From Pseudomonadota bacterium (GTDB lineage Bacteria; Pseudomonadota; Alphaproteobacteria; Rhodospirillales; Magnetospirillaceae): a stretch of DNA of 7,795 nt. The position numbers were made by a program, and so were the translations under genes. The notes under the pieces are model-generated. The model was not told the origin of the DNA, searched no databases, and saw only the letters and a program-made list of their open reading frames with translations. The stretch covers positions 1-7,795 of the forward strand of contig JAEZFE010000376.1 of NCBI GenBank assembly GCA_023437865.1. The letters run 5' to 3'. Below are positions 1 through 5,718 of the stretch, one piece after another (position 1 is the first letter of the stretch; every line of letters starts with the position of its first letter).

Positions 1-614
1 TATTCGGATACCACGCCCTTGTAGGGCAGCGCCTGCAGGTCGCACCACTGCTCGCCCCGCTCGAAGAACGGGCCGAAATCGTCGAGCGTCTCATGGGTCC
101 AGACCTCGCCCTCGCGGGCATGGCGGCCAAAGCGCTCCAGATGGGGCAGTACCGGGAAGCCGTCGCGGTCGGGCGACTTCTCGACCAGGTAGAACTCGAA
201 CTCCAGCGCGGCACAGGGGGTGAGGCCGAGTTCGGCAAAGCGTGCCGCCACCCTGGCCAGCACGGTGCGCGGGCTGTAGGGGAACGGACCGCCATCGTGG
301 TCGCGCAACTCGCCCAGCACCTGGCAGGAGCCCGGCCGCCATGGCACCGGGGCCAGGGTGCGCGGCTCCAGGTAGAGCGGCCGGTCGGCATCGCCCTCCT
401 CCCAGACGAGGCCCGAGCGGTCGACGTTGGTGCCGGTCGTGTCCAGGCTGTAGAGCGAGCTGGTGAAGATCGAGCCGCCGGACAAAGCGGAGATCAGGTC
501 CGCCTTCGGGATACGCTTGCCGCGCGGGATGCCCACCAGGTCCGGCAGGAGCAGGTCGGCATGCCCCACCAGCGGGTGCTCGTCGAAGAAGGCCTGAACC
601 AGGGGATCAGTCAT
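1..614 (-). CDS. Glutamine synthetase family protein, gamma-glutamylputrescine synthetase (PuuA)-like, N-terminal part (3' end beyond window)
   Basis: About 204 residues are visible before the gene runs off the left edge. The N-terminal beta-grasp region carries LLLPDLVGIPRGKRIP (about residues 21-36), the GS-fold signature around the RGK loop. The start of the catalytic domain carries ALEFEFYL (136-143), whose two glutamates match GS metal ligands. The visible part ends in VVSE, where the family continues Y-A-P-G-Q, so the last glutamate is a third metal ligand. From memory, similarity to E. coli PuuA is strong (RGKRIP, the DGxPF segment, the ELEFYL block), while the sequence differs from nitrogen-assimilating GlnA. 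PuuA ligates glutamate to putrescine using ATP in polyamine catabolism; other amines are used by relatives, so the substrate is inferred. The start is uncertain: ATG at 614 gives a typical N-terminus (MTDPLVQAFF), but ATG at 650 is in frame with no stop between, and neither has a clear Shine-Dalgarno sequence. A hairpin sits directly before 614. Confidence 0.85.
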   Translation of the reverse strand, partial: MTDPLVQAFFDEHPLVGHADLLLPDLVGIPRGKRIPKADLISALSGGSIFTSSLYSLDTTGTNVDRSGLVWEEGDADRPLYLEPRTLAPVPWRPGSCQVLGELRDHDGGPFPYSPRTVLARVAARFAELGLTPCAALEFEFYLVEKSPDRDGFPVLPHLERFGRHAREGEVWTHETLDDFGPFFERGEQWCDLQALPYKGVVSE

Positions 615-617
615 GAA

Positions 618-651
618 AATGGCCGGCGTCGTTTGCCCGGCGCCGGCCATT
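618..651 (-). terminator. Strong hairpin between trxA and the puuA-like gene, probable trxA terminator
   Basis: Perfect 11-bp inverted repeat: arms AATGGCCGGCG (618-628) and CGCCGGCCATT (641-651) with a 12-nt loop. Read on the minus strand it lies 73 bp past the trxA stop and ends in a short T run (ATTTTC), as expected of a modest intrinsic terminator. The T run abuts the ATG at 614, so the same structure would occupy the ribosome-binding region of the puuA-like gene if transcription read through. Confidence 0.55.
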
Positions 652-723
652 CATCACGGGATGAGCAAGCGGCGCGCGCGGATCGCCTCACCTAAGCGGT
701 AAGGGGCGCGCCCGCCAAGCCGG

Positions 724-1047
724 TTAGATGCTGTCCTGCACCCACTCGGCCAGCTTGGACTTGGGCATGGCGCCGACCTTGGTCGCGGCCAGCTCGCCGT
801 TCTTGAAGATCATCAGGGTCGGGATGCCGCGCACGCCGTACTTGCCGGGGGTGCCGGGGTTCTCGTCGATATTGATCTTCGCGACGGTGATCTTGTCGCC
901 CAGTTCCTTCGACAACTCTTCGAGGGCGGGAGCGATCTGGCGGCAGGGGCCGCACCACTCGGCCCAGAAATCGACCAGCACAGGGCCAGAGGCCTTCAGC
1001 ACCTCGGCTTCAAACGTCGCATCGGTCACATTCTTCATCGCCTGCAT
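724..1047 (-). CDS. trxA: Thioredoxin
   Basis: A complete classical single-domain thioredoxin of 107 residues, the usual family length. It is the cytoplasmic dithiol-disulfide reductant that serves ribonucleotide reductase, methionine sulfoxide reductase and peroxiredoxins, and is recharged by thioredoxin reductase. The sequence shows the buried Asp26 in VLVDFWAEW, the active site WCGPC (residues 31-35) and the cis-proline loop RGIPT (73-77, Pro76), followed by the [10 protein letters not shown]-terminal segment. No key residue is missing. Two start codons are possible: ATG at 1047 has GGAG (1053-1056) five bases upstream and is preferred; ATG at 1038 would give 104 residues (MKNVTDATF), also normal for the family. 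It is transcribed alone from its own promoter, divergent from the cNMP-binding gene, with a hairpin after the stop. Confidence 0.97.
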   Translation of the reverse strand: MQAMKNVTDATFEAEVLKASGPVLVDFWAEWCGPCRQIAPALEELSKELGDKITVAKINIDENPGTPGKYGVRGIPTLMIFKNGELAATKVGAMPKSKLAEWVQDSI

Positions 1048-1078
1048 CCTCGCTCCATTGGCCAGAGGCCGCGCACAT
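1010..1078 (-). CDS. Possible 22-aa upstream ORF in the trxA leader (speculative)
   Basis: ATG at 1076-1078 opens a 22-codon frame ending in TGA at 1010-1012, in a different frame from trxA and overlapping its first 38 bases. It is preceded by AGGAGG (1089-1094) with a 10-base spacing, a stronger Shine-Dalgarno match than that of trxA itself. The peptide contains three cysteines (positions 2, 17, 20), two in an ECDRC (CxxC) motif. I do not recognise it as a known family. The overlap with trxA coding sequence constrains most of its residues, and the start codon lies inside a dyad, so it may be chance. It would be a leader or upstream ORF if real. Confidence 0.22.
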   Translation of the reverse strand: MCAASGQWSEDAGDEECDRCDV

Positions 1079-1086
1079 GTGTGCGC
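1071..1086. repeat. Inverted repeat in the trxA 5' leader
   Basis: GCGCACA-TG-TGTGCGC, perfect 7-bp arms around 2 bases, 24-39 bases upstream of the trxA ATG and downstream of the predicted transcription start. As RNA it could form a 6-bp stem with a 4-base loop; as DNA it could be an operator. It contains the start codon of the possible upstream ORF. The factor binding it, if any, is not recognisable. Confidence 0.4.
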
Positions 1087-1107
1087 AACCTCCTCGAATT
1101 TGCGGTT

Positions 1108-1136
1108 ACTCTATGAAGGCCCGGCGGGGGCGTCAA
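1108..1136 (-). promoter_or_regulatory. Predicted sigma70-type promoter of trxA
   Basis: On the minus strand, TTGACG (1131-1136) is separated by exactly 17 bases from TAGAGT (1108-1113). The -35 box matches the consensus at five of six positions and the -10 at four of six. Transcription would start near 1101, giving a leader of about 54 nt before the trxA ATG. It is the best promoter match I found in the window. Confidence 0.6.
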
Positions 1137-1247
1137 GGCGGGCCGCCCCCTCGGCGATGGCCGCGTGATGCATATGGGCGATGCGCCGGGGCAATGCGAG
1201 AGGGGGGCGGGGTTGCCATGCCCGGCCTCTGGTGCCAAGAATGATGC

Positions 1248-1853
1248 ATGGTCAACACGCCGTTTCTCGACCGCCGCAGCTTTGAGCACGGCAAGGTGAT
1301 CTTCCAGCAGGGGCAGCCCGGCGACCATGCCTACGTGGTCGAGCAGGGCGAGGTCCACATCCTCAAGGACATCGACGGCCAAATCGTCAAGCGGGGCGAG
1401 ATCCGGCAGGGCGGCATTTTCGGCGAGATGGCGGTTATCGACGGCGGCCCGCGCATGGCCACTGCCGTGGCCGAGGGCCACACCGTCGTGGTGCGGGTGC
1501 CCAAATCGGTGTTCACCCAGAAGCTCTCGGCCTGCGACCCGTTCATCCGGGGCGTGCTCACCATCTTCCTCAACAACCTGCGCGCCGCCCACAAACTGTA
1601 CAACAAGCGCCCGCGCAGCCTCGCCGACCACCTGACCATGCTGGACGCCTACTCACTCGACCTGCGCACCTACGTCAATTCCATCCACGTCGACGACTTC
1701 TCCGACGAAATGGTGCAGGCCCTGGGCGACCTTGAGGCGGCGGTGGGGCGCGTGCGCTCAGCCGCGCAGAAGCACAAGGACCGCCGCTATTCGGTGATCG
1801 GCCCGGACGATCCCCAGGGCGTCACCCTGCGCGCGGTTCTCGATAAGGGCTGA
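1248..1853 (+). CDS. Cyclic nucleotide-binding domain protein (Crp-type sensor domain without HTH)
   Basis: 201 residues with one CRP/PKA-type cyclic-nucleotide-binding beta barrel at about 12-115. Signature stretches are QGQPGDHAYVVEQGEV (21-36) and the phosphate-binding cassette GGIFGEMAVIDGGPRMATA (55-73), with Glu60 and Arg69 in the positions that contact ribose and cyclic phosphate, so binding of cAMP or cGMP is plausible. The C-terminal half (about 118-201) is charged and probably helical, with no recognisable helix-turn-helix, GGDEF or kinase domain, so it is unlikely to be a CRP-type transcription factor. There is no signal peptide or membrane segment. Start ATG 1248 is the only ATG in frame near the domain, but it lacks a good Shine-Dalgarno sequence. 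The transporter gene follows on the same strand after 81 bp, so the protein may regulate it; that is inference. The specific role is unknown. Confidence 0.85.
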   Translation: MVNTPFLDRRSFEHGKVIFQQGQPGDHAYVVEQGEVHILKDIDGQIVKRGEIRQGGIFGEMAVIDGGPRMATAVAEGHTVVVRVPKSVFTQKLSACDPFIRGVLTIFLNNLRAAHKLYNKRPRSLADHLTMLDAYSLDLRTYVNSIHVDDFSDEMVQALGDLEAAVGRVRSAAQKHKDRRYSVIGPDDPQGVTLRAVLDKG

Positions 1854-1872
1854 GCGCGAGAGGGTATCGAGA
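1838..1872 (+). repeat. 8-bp inverted repeat spanning the stop codon of the cNMP-binding gene
   Basis: Perfect arms TCTCGATA (1838-1845) and TATCGAGA (1865-1872) with a 19-base loop that contains the TGA stop (1851-1853). No T run follows, so it is not a typical intrinsic terminator. It may be an RNA structure between this gene and the transporter gene, or chance. Confidence 0.3.
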
Positions 1873-1934
1873 CTTCCGCGCCGGCCTGCCTCCCCCCACA
1901 TCCCGTCGGAAGCTCAAGCAACTGATGGGCGGTC

Positions 1935-3602
1935 ATGGACATCCTGGACCTGCTGACCGGCGGCCATCCGGTGGCCTATGCCGTGCTCGTGCTTTCGCTG
2001 GTCGCGGCCACCGGCTTGGCCCTGGGTCAGGTCAGCGTCGGGAACATGCGCCTGGGCATCGGCGGCGCCCTGTTCACCGGCATCGCCTTCGCCCATTTCG
2101 GAGTCAGCGTCGATCCGGTCATCCTTGGCTTCATCCGTGATTTCGGCTTGATCCTGTTCGTCTATGCCATCGGCCTGCATGTGGGGCCGGGCTTCTTTAA
2201 CGCCCTGAAAAAGGAAGGGCTGGCGCTGAACCTGCTGGGGCTGGCCGTGGTGGCCGGCGGCATCCTGGTCACGGTGGGGCTGGTGGCCGGCTGGGGCGTG
2301 CCCATGGCGCCGGCACTGGGCATCTTCGCCGGCGCCACCACCAACATGCCCAGCCTTGCCGCCGCCCAGCAGATCCTGCGCATGGTCGGCGCTCCGGCCC
2401 AGGACATCGTCAATGCCGGTTTGGCGCTGGCCGTGACCTATCCGTTCGGCATCATCGGCAACATGCTGGCCATGCTGGCGGTCCGCCACCTGCTGCGCAT
2501 TTCGCCCTTGGCCGAGGCGCATGAGTTCGACGAGAAGCGCATGGCCGGCCACCTCGGCGTCGAGACCATGAACATCGAGGTGCGCAATCCGGCGCTCGAT
2601 GGCCTGACGGTGCGCCAGATCCCCGGCATCTCGCATCTGGGGGTGGTGCTCAGCCAAGTTCTGCACGACGGCAGCCAGGCCCCGGTGGGTCCCGACCAGC
2701 GGCTGGCGGTGGGCGACGTGGTGCTGGCGGTGGGGCCCAAGCACAAGTTGCACGACCTGCGTGTCATCTTCGGCGGTGTCGAAGCGCCGGTGAACCTGGA
2801 GGAGATGCCCACCGACATCAAATGGGAACGTCTGGTGGTCACCAGCAACAAGGTGCTGGGCAAGACCATTGGCCAGCTCGATTTGGCCGGCTCCTACGGC
2901 ACCGTGGTGTCGCGCTGCACGCGGGCGGGCGTCGAGCTGACCCCCAATGCTCAGCTCGCCTTCCAGTTCGGCGACATCCTGACCGTCATCGGCGCGCCCG
3001 AGGATTTGAAGAGCGTCGCCGTGCTGGTGGGCAACACGCCGGCGGCGCTCAACCACGCCCATGTGGTGCCGATCTTCATCGGCATCGCGGCGGGCGCCAT
3101 CCTGGGCAGCCTGCCCATTCACATTCCCGGCCTGCCGGCGCCCCTGAAGCTGGGCTTGGCCGGCGGCCCGCTGATTGCCGCCATCGTGCTGGCCCGGATC
3201 GGCCATTTGGGTCCGCTGGTGTGGTTCCTGCCGCCCTCCGCCAACCAAGTGCTGCGCGAGCTGGGTATCGTACTGTTCCTGGGGGCGGTGGGGGTGCAGT
3301 CGGGCGGCCATTTCGTCGACACCCTGGTCAACGGCGACGGCCTGAAATGGATGGCCTACGGCGCCCTGGTCACCGCTTTGCCGTTGGCGGTGGTCGGCAC
3401 GGTGGCGCGGCTGTGGCTGGGCATCAACTTCCTGACCCTGATGGGCGTGATGAGTGGGTCCATGACCAATCCGCCGGCGCTGCAATACGCCAATACCATG
3501 CAGCCCAGCGACGCCCAGGCCCTGGCCTATGCCACGGTGTATCCGCTGGCCATGTTCCTGCGCGTGCTCAGCCCGCAGATCATGGTGCTGATTCTGCAAT
3601 AA
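1935..3602 (+). CDS. YidE/YbjL-type transporter, aspartate:alanine exchanger (AAE) family
   Basis: 555 residues, close to E. coli YidE (553 by memory) and collinear with it throughout. Inner-membrane carrier with two membrane blocks, about residues 11-190 and 375-555, flanking two cytoplasmic RCK_C (TrkA_C) domains at about 205-280 and 295-367. The two membrane halves carry the same family motif: GIFAGATTNMPSL (129-141) and GVMSGSMTNPPAL (504-516), pointing to an internal duplication. Other conserved stretches are EFGLILFVYxIG-like FGLILFVYAIG (70-80) and LKLGLAGGPLI (404-414). The family founder AspT exchanges aspartate for alanine; YidE substrates are not established, so no substrate is assigned. 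RCK_C domains usually bind small ligands that gate transport. ATG 1935 follows a weak GGGCGG; it places the first membrane helix directly after a short N-terminus, as in homologues. It is probably co-oriented or co-transcribed with the cNMP-binding gene 81 bp upstream. Confidence 0.93.
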   Translation: MDILDLLTGGHPVAYAVLVLSLVAATGLALGQVSVGNMRLGIGGALFTGIAFAHFGVSVDPVILGFIRDFGLILFVYAIGLHVGPGFFNALKKEGLALNLLGLAVVAGGILVTVGLVAGWGVPMAPALGIFAGATTNMPSLAAAQQILRMVGAPAQDIVNAGLALAVTYPFGIIGNMLAMLAVRHLLRISPLAEAHEFDEKRMAGHLGVETMNIEVRNPALDGLTVRQIPGISHLGVVLSQVLHDGSQAPVGPDQRLAVGDVVLAVGPKHKLHDLRVIFGGVEAPVNLEEMPTDIKWERLVVTSNKVLGKTIGQLDLAGSYGTVVSRCTRAGVELTPNAQLAFQFGDILTVIGAPEDLKSVAVLVGNTPAALNHAHVVPIFIGIAAGAILGSLPIHIPGLPAPLKLGLAGGPLIAAIVLARIGHLGPLVWFLPPSANQVLRELGIVLFLGAVGVQSGGHFVDTLVNGDGLKWMAYGALVTALPLAVVGTVARLWLGINFLTLMGVMSGSMTNPPALQYANTMQPSDAQALAYATVYPLAMFLRVLSPQIMVLILQ

Positions 3603-3607
3603 CAGAG

Positions 3608-3627
3608 GAGGGGGCCGCAGCCCCCTC
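3608..3627. terminator. Hairpin between convergent transporter and pfp genes, probable bidirectional terminator
   Basis: GAGGGGGC (3608-3615), loop CGCA, GCCCCCTC (3620-3627): a perfect 8-bp stem with a tetraloop, 5 bases after the transporter stop and 11 bases before the pfp stop. It is well placed to end transcription from both sides. T runs are poor on both strands, so termination strength is uncertain. Confidence 0.6.
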
Positions 3628-3638
3628 TGGCCTAAGGT

Positions 3639-4850
3639 TTACCCCAGTACCTTGGGCACCCGGTTCAGCCGCAGTCGGAACGCGTCCGGCATGCCCTTGC
3701 CCAGCAGCGGACGCAGGTACAGGCGGAAGGCGTCGGTGACGTCGGTGCCGTTTTCGGCGATGAACTCGTCTTCCATGGTGCGGGTCTTGCCGGCCACCGC
3801 CTCCAGCGGCATCAGCTTGTAATCCACCGAATAAAAGCCGGTGCGCTGAATGGTGACCGAGCCGTCCTGCTGGCCCCACATGGCGAATTGCACCGCTTTC
3901 TCGCCGACTTCGCGGGCCTCGCGCTGGTCCACGTCCGAGACGCAGCCGACAAAGGACCGCTGCAGATAGCCGAAGGTGTCGCCGCGCACCCGCTTGAAGC
4001 CCAGCTTGCCCTTGATTTCCTCGCACAGCAGGTCGGCCAGGGCGCCGGTGCCCGACAGCTGCACGTTGCCATGGGCGTCTTTTTCGATTTCCTTGGCCAA
4101 CTGGGTGATGATGGGTGCGCCCGTATCATCGTGGATGCCCTCGGACACCGCGATGACGCAGCGGCCATGCTTGTCCATGGTCGCCTTGACGTCGCCCAGG
4201 AATTTCTCGACCACGAAGGTGCGTTCGGGCACGTAGATCAGGTGCCGCCCGTCATCGGGGAATTTCTTGCCCAAGGCCGAGGCGGCGGTCAGGAAGCCGG
4301 CATGCCGGCCCATGACCACGGCGAGATACACGCCCGGCAGCGCCGCATTGTCGAGGTTGGCGCCCATGAACGACTGGGCGACGAAACGTGCCGCCGAGGG
4401 AAAGCCCGGCGTGTGGTCGTTGTGCACCAGATCGTTGTCGATGGTCTTGGGGATGTGGATACAGCGCAGCGGATAGCCGGCCTTGCGCGCCTCGTCCGAG
4501 ACGATGCGCACGGTGTCCGATGAATCATTGCCGCCAATATAAAAGAAGTAGGCGATGCCGTGCGCCTTCAGGACCTTGAAGACCTCCTGGCAATATTTCA
4601 GGTCTGGCTTGTCGCGGGTCGAGCCCAACGCCGAGGAGGGCGTCTCGGCCACCATTTCCAGGTTGTGGCTGGTCTCCTGGGTCAGGTCGAGGAAGTCCTC
4701 GTTGATGATGCCGCGCACACCGTGATAGGCGCCATAGACCAGATCCACGTTGCGGAACTTGCGGGCCTCCAGCACGACCCCGGCCATGGATTGGTTGATC
4801 ACCGCGGTCGGCCCGCCGCCCTGGGCCACCAGCACTTTCCCGTGGAGCAT
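3639..4850 (-). CDS. pfp: 6-phosphofructokinase, pyrophosphate-dependent type (PPi-PFK)
   Basis: 403 residues from the chosen start. It transfers phosphate to fructose 6-phosphate at the third step of glycolysis; PPi enzymes run reversibly and also serve gluconeogenesis. Motifs in order: the nucleotide/PPi loop QGGGPTAVINQS (10-21), IGGNDS (105-110), PKTIDNDL (134-141), MGRHAGF (180-186), VPER (207-210) and FGYLQRS (293-299). The Asp at the second position of N-D-S, where ATP enzymes have Gly (GGDGS), and Lys in PKTIDND, where ATP enzymes have Gly (PGTIDND), are the residues that mark PPi use. Asn replaces the usual first Asp; I recall GGNDS from clostridial PPi enzymes, so this is a subfamily trait, not damage. 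A GTG at 4886 would add 12 residues, but ATG 4850 is preferred because AGGAGGTG precedes it and the fold starts immediately. It is monocistronic, convergent with the transporter and divergent from the DUF1289 gene. Confidence 0.92.
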   Translation of the reverse strand: MLHGKVLVAQGGGPTAVINQSMAGVVLEARKFRNVDLVYGAYHGVRGIINEDFLDLTQETSHNLEMVAETPSSALGSTRDKPDLKYCQEVFKVLKAHGIAYFFYIGGNDSSDTVRIVSDEARKAGYPLRCIHIPKTIDNDLVHNDHTPGFPSAARFVAQSFMGANLDNAALPGVYLAVVMGRHAGFLTAASALGKKFPDDGRHLIYVPERTFVVEKFLGDVKATMDKHGRCVIAVSEGIHDDTGAPIITQLAKEIEKDAHGNVQLSGTGALADLLCEEIKGKLGFKRVRGDTFGYLQRSFVGCVSDVDQREAREVGEKAVQFAMWGQQDGSVTIQRTGFYSVDYKLMPLEAVAGKTRTMEDEFIAENGTDVTDAFRLYLRPLLGKGMPDAFRLRLNRVPKVLG

Positions 4851-4852
4851 GA

Positions 4853-4860
4853 CACCTCCT
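4853..4860 (-). promoter_or_regulatory. Strong ribosome binding site that fixes the pfp start
   Basis: AGGAGGTG on the minus strand is a perfect complement to the 16S 3' end and lies just upstream of the ATG at 4848-4850. It favours this start over the GTG at 4886, which has no comparable signal. Confidence 0.8.
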
Positions 4861-4862
4861 GC

Positions 4863-4879
4863 GTTTCCGGCTGTTTCCG
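4863..4879. repeat. Two 7-bp direct repeats upstream of the pfp ribosome binding site
   Basis: GTTTCCG occurs at 4863-4869 and 4873-4879, 10 bp apart, one helical turn; on the pfp sense strand this reads CGGAAAC twice. It lies directly upstream of the pfp Shine-Dalgarno. It could be a protein-binding site or chance. I see no convincing -10/-35 pair for pfp in the rest of the 143-bp gap to 4994. Confidence 0.3.
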
Positions 4880-4981
4880 AGACCACGATATGTCATTCCC
4901 CGGCATGGCGACAGGGGCATGGGGGCTTGCTCCACCATGGGGGAGGGGCCATGTTGGGAGCATCCGCCAATCGGGCTACCT

Positions 4982-4989
4982 AGGGAGGG
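4982..4989 (+). promoter_or_regulatory. Ribosome binding site supporting the TTG start of the DUF1289 gene
   Basis: AGGGAGGG ends four bases before TTG 4994. The alternative in-frame ATGs at 4919 and 4937 have weaker or badly spaced signals, so this site decides the start call. Confidence 0.6.
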
Positions 4990-4993
4990 AAGT

Positions 4994-5161
4994 TTGTCCA
5001 TCGACTCGCCGTGCATCTCGCTGTGCCGCATCGACCCCGAGACCGGGACCTGCGAGGGCTGTGGCCGCACGCTTGACGAAATACGCTCCTGGAAAGCCGC
5101 CGAGGACGACGAAAAGGCTGAGATTTTGGAGCGGGTCGCCGAACGGCGCGAGGTGGTCTGA
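4994..5161 (+). CDS. DUF1289 family small cysteine-rich protein
   Basis: 55 residues, of a size typical for the family. The pattern is SPCISLC (5-11) then GTCEGCGRT (18-26) and EIRSW (29-33), which is the DUF1289 signature; cysteines at 7, 11, 20 and 23 (CxxxC and CxxC) probably bind a metal ion, though this is not established. The rest is a charged helix rich in Glu and Ala. The start chosen is TTG at 4994, preceded by AGGGAGGG (4982-4989) at a good spacing and giving the family-typical short lead before SPC. The same frame is open back to ATG 4919, which would add 25 unconserved residues. The stop shares its last base with the start of the next gene, indicating translational coupling. Molecular function unknown. 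Confidence 0.85.
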   Translation: MSIDSPCISLCRIDPETGTCEGCGRTLDEIRSWKAAEDDEKAEILERVAERREVV

Positions 5162-5715
5162 TGGGCGCCGATGCCGGCCGCATCCAGGCCCTGCTGGATT
5201 TCTGGTTCGCTCCGGGCATGGACGCACGGTGGTTCGCCGCCGATGCCGACCTGGACCGTGAGCTGGCCGAGCAATTCGGCCAGGATCTGACCGCCGCCGC
5301 CCAGGGGCAGCTGGACCACTGGATCGACAGTGCCGATGGCGCGCTGGCCCTGGTCATCCTGCTCGACCAGTTGCCGCGCAACATCTTCCGCGGCAAGCGC
5401 CAGGCCTACGCCTTCGACGGCCACGCTTTGGCCATCGCCGAGGCGGCCCTGCTGCGCGGCCATGATTCTCGCCTGCCGCCCATTCGCAAGCGCTTCCTGT
5501 ACCTGCCGTTCGAACATTCTGAATCGCTGCCTGACCAGCGTTATGCGGTAAAGCTGTTCGAGCGGGCGGACGACCCGGAGGGCCTCGACTATGCCCGCCG
5601 CCACCTGGCGGTCATCGAACGCTTCGACCGCTTTCCCGCCCGCAACGAGGCCCTGGAGCGTGAGACCACGCCGGAGGAGGAGGCGTTCCTCAAGGACAAT
5701 CCAGCGGGCTTTTAA
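5161..5715 (+). CDS. DUF924 family protein
   Basis: 184 residues, the usual length of this family, which adopts an all-helical TPR-like fold in solved members and has no established function. Family marks: LLDFWFAP near the N-terminus (11-18), ALALVILLDQLPRNIFRG (61-78), AFDGHALAIA (84-93), RFLYLPFEHSE (111-121), the HLAVIERFDRFPARN segment (148-162) and the TTPEEEAFL tail (169-177). No signal peptide or membrane segment, so it is cytoplasmic. ATG 5161 overlaps the DUF1289 stop (TGATG), and there is no independent ribosome site between the genes, so it is expected to be translated by coupling. The stop (TAA 5713-5715) is only 3 bp from the stop of the opposing fadL-like gene. The gene is intact. 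Confidence 0.92.
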   Translation: MGADAGRIQALLDFWFAPGMDARWFAADADLDRELAEQFGQDLTAAAQGQLDHWIDSADGALALVILLDQLPRNIFRGKRQAYAFDGHALAIAEAALLRGHDSRLPPIRKRFLYLPFEHSESLPDQRYAVKLFERADDPEGLDYARRHLAVIERFDRFPARNEALERETTPEEEAFLKDNPAGF

Positions 5716-5718
5716 GGC

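Noticed and set aside
93..695. 200-codon plus-strand frame over the puuA-like gene
   Set aside because: Antisense to a strongly recognisable glutamine-synthetase-family coding sequence, with no domain of its own.
1126..1150. GGGGGCG...CGCCCCC inverted repeat in the trxA/cNMP intergenic region
   Set aside because: It is all G and C, overlaps the predicted -35 box of trxA and has no T run; expected often by chance at this GC content.
1166..1249. TGATGCAT occurring twice (1166-1173 and 1242-1249), the second overlapping the cNMP gene start
   Set aside because: An 8-mer built on the short palindrome ATGCAT, with no further symmetry or spacing logic.
1873..1912. CTTCCG...CGGAAG inverted repeat upstream of the transporter gene
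   Set aside because: Only 6-bp arms with a 28-base loop; weak as RNA structure or operator.
1914..3599. 561-codon open frame on the minus strand opposite the transporter gene
   Set aside because: Its predicted product is low-complexity, rich in His, Gln, Gly and Asp, and has no recognisable domain. It is the antisense shadow of a clear YidE-type gene in GC-rich DNA.
2822..3739. 305-codon plus-strand frame over the transporter's second half
   Set aside because: Out-of-frame shadow rich in Arg, Gly, His and Ala with no domain.
4918..4952. CATGGGGG direct repeats and a short CATGG/CCATG dyad between pfp and the DUF1289 gene
   Set aside because: Short G-rich matches without an associated promoter; not distinguishable from composition.
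4919..4993. N-terminal extension of the DUF1289 protein from ATG 4919
   Set aside because: The extra 25 residues do not resemble the family, and the TTG at 4994 has a much better ribosome site.
4525..5604. 359-codon minus-strand frame joining the pfp 5' region and the DUF genes
   Set aside because: It covers three better-supported genes in other frames; its product is a patchwork of shadow sequence.
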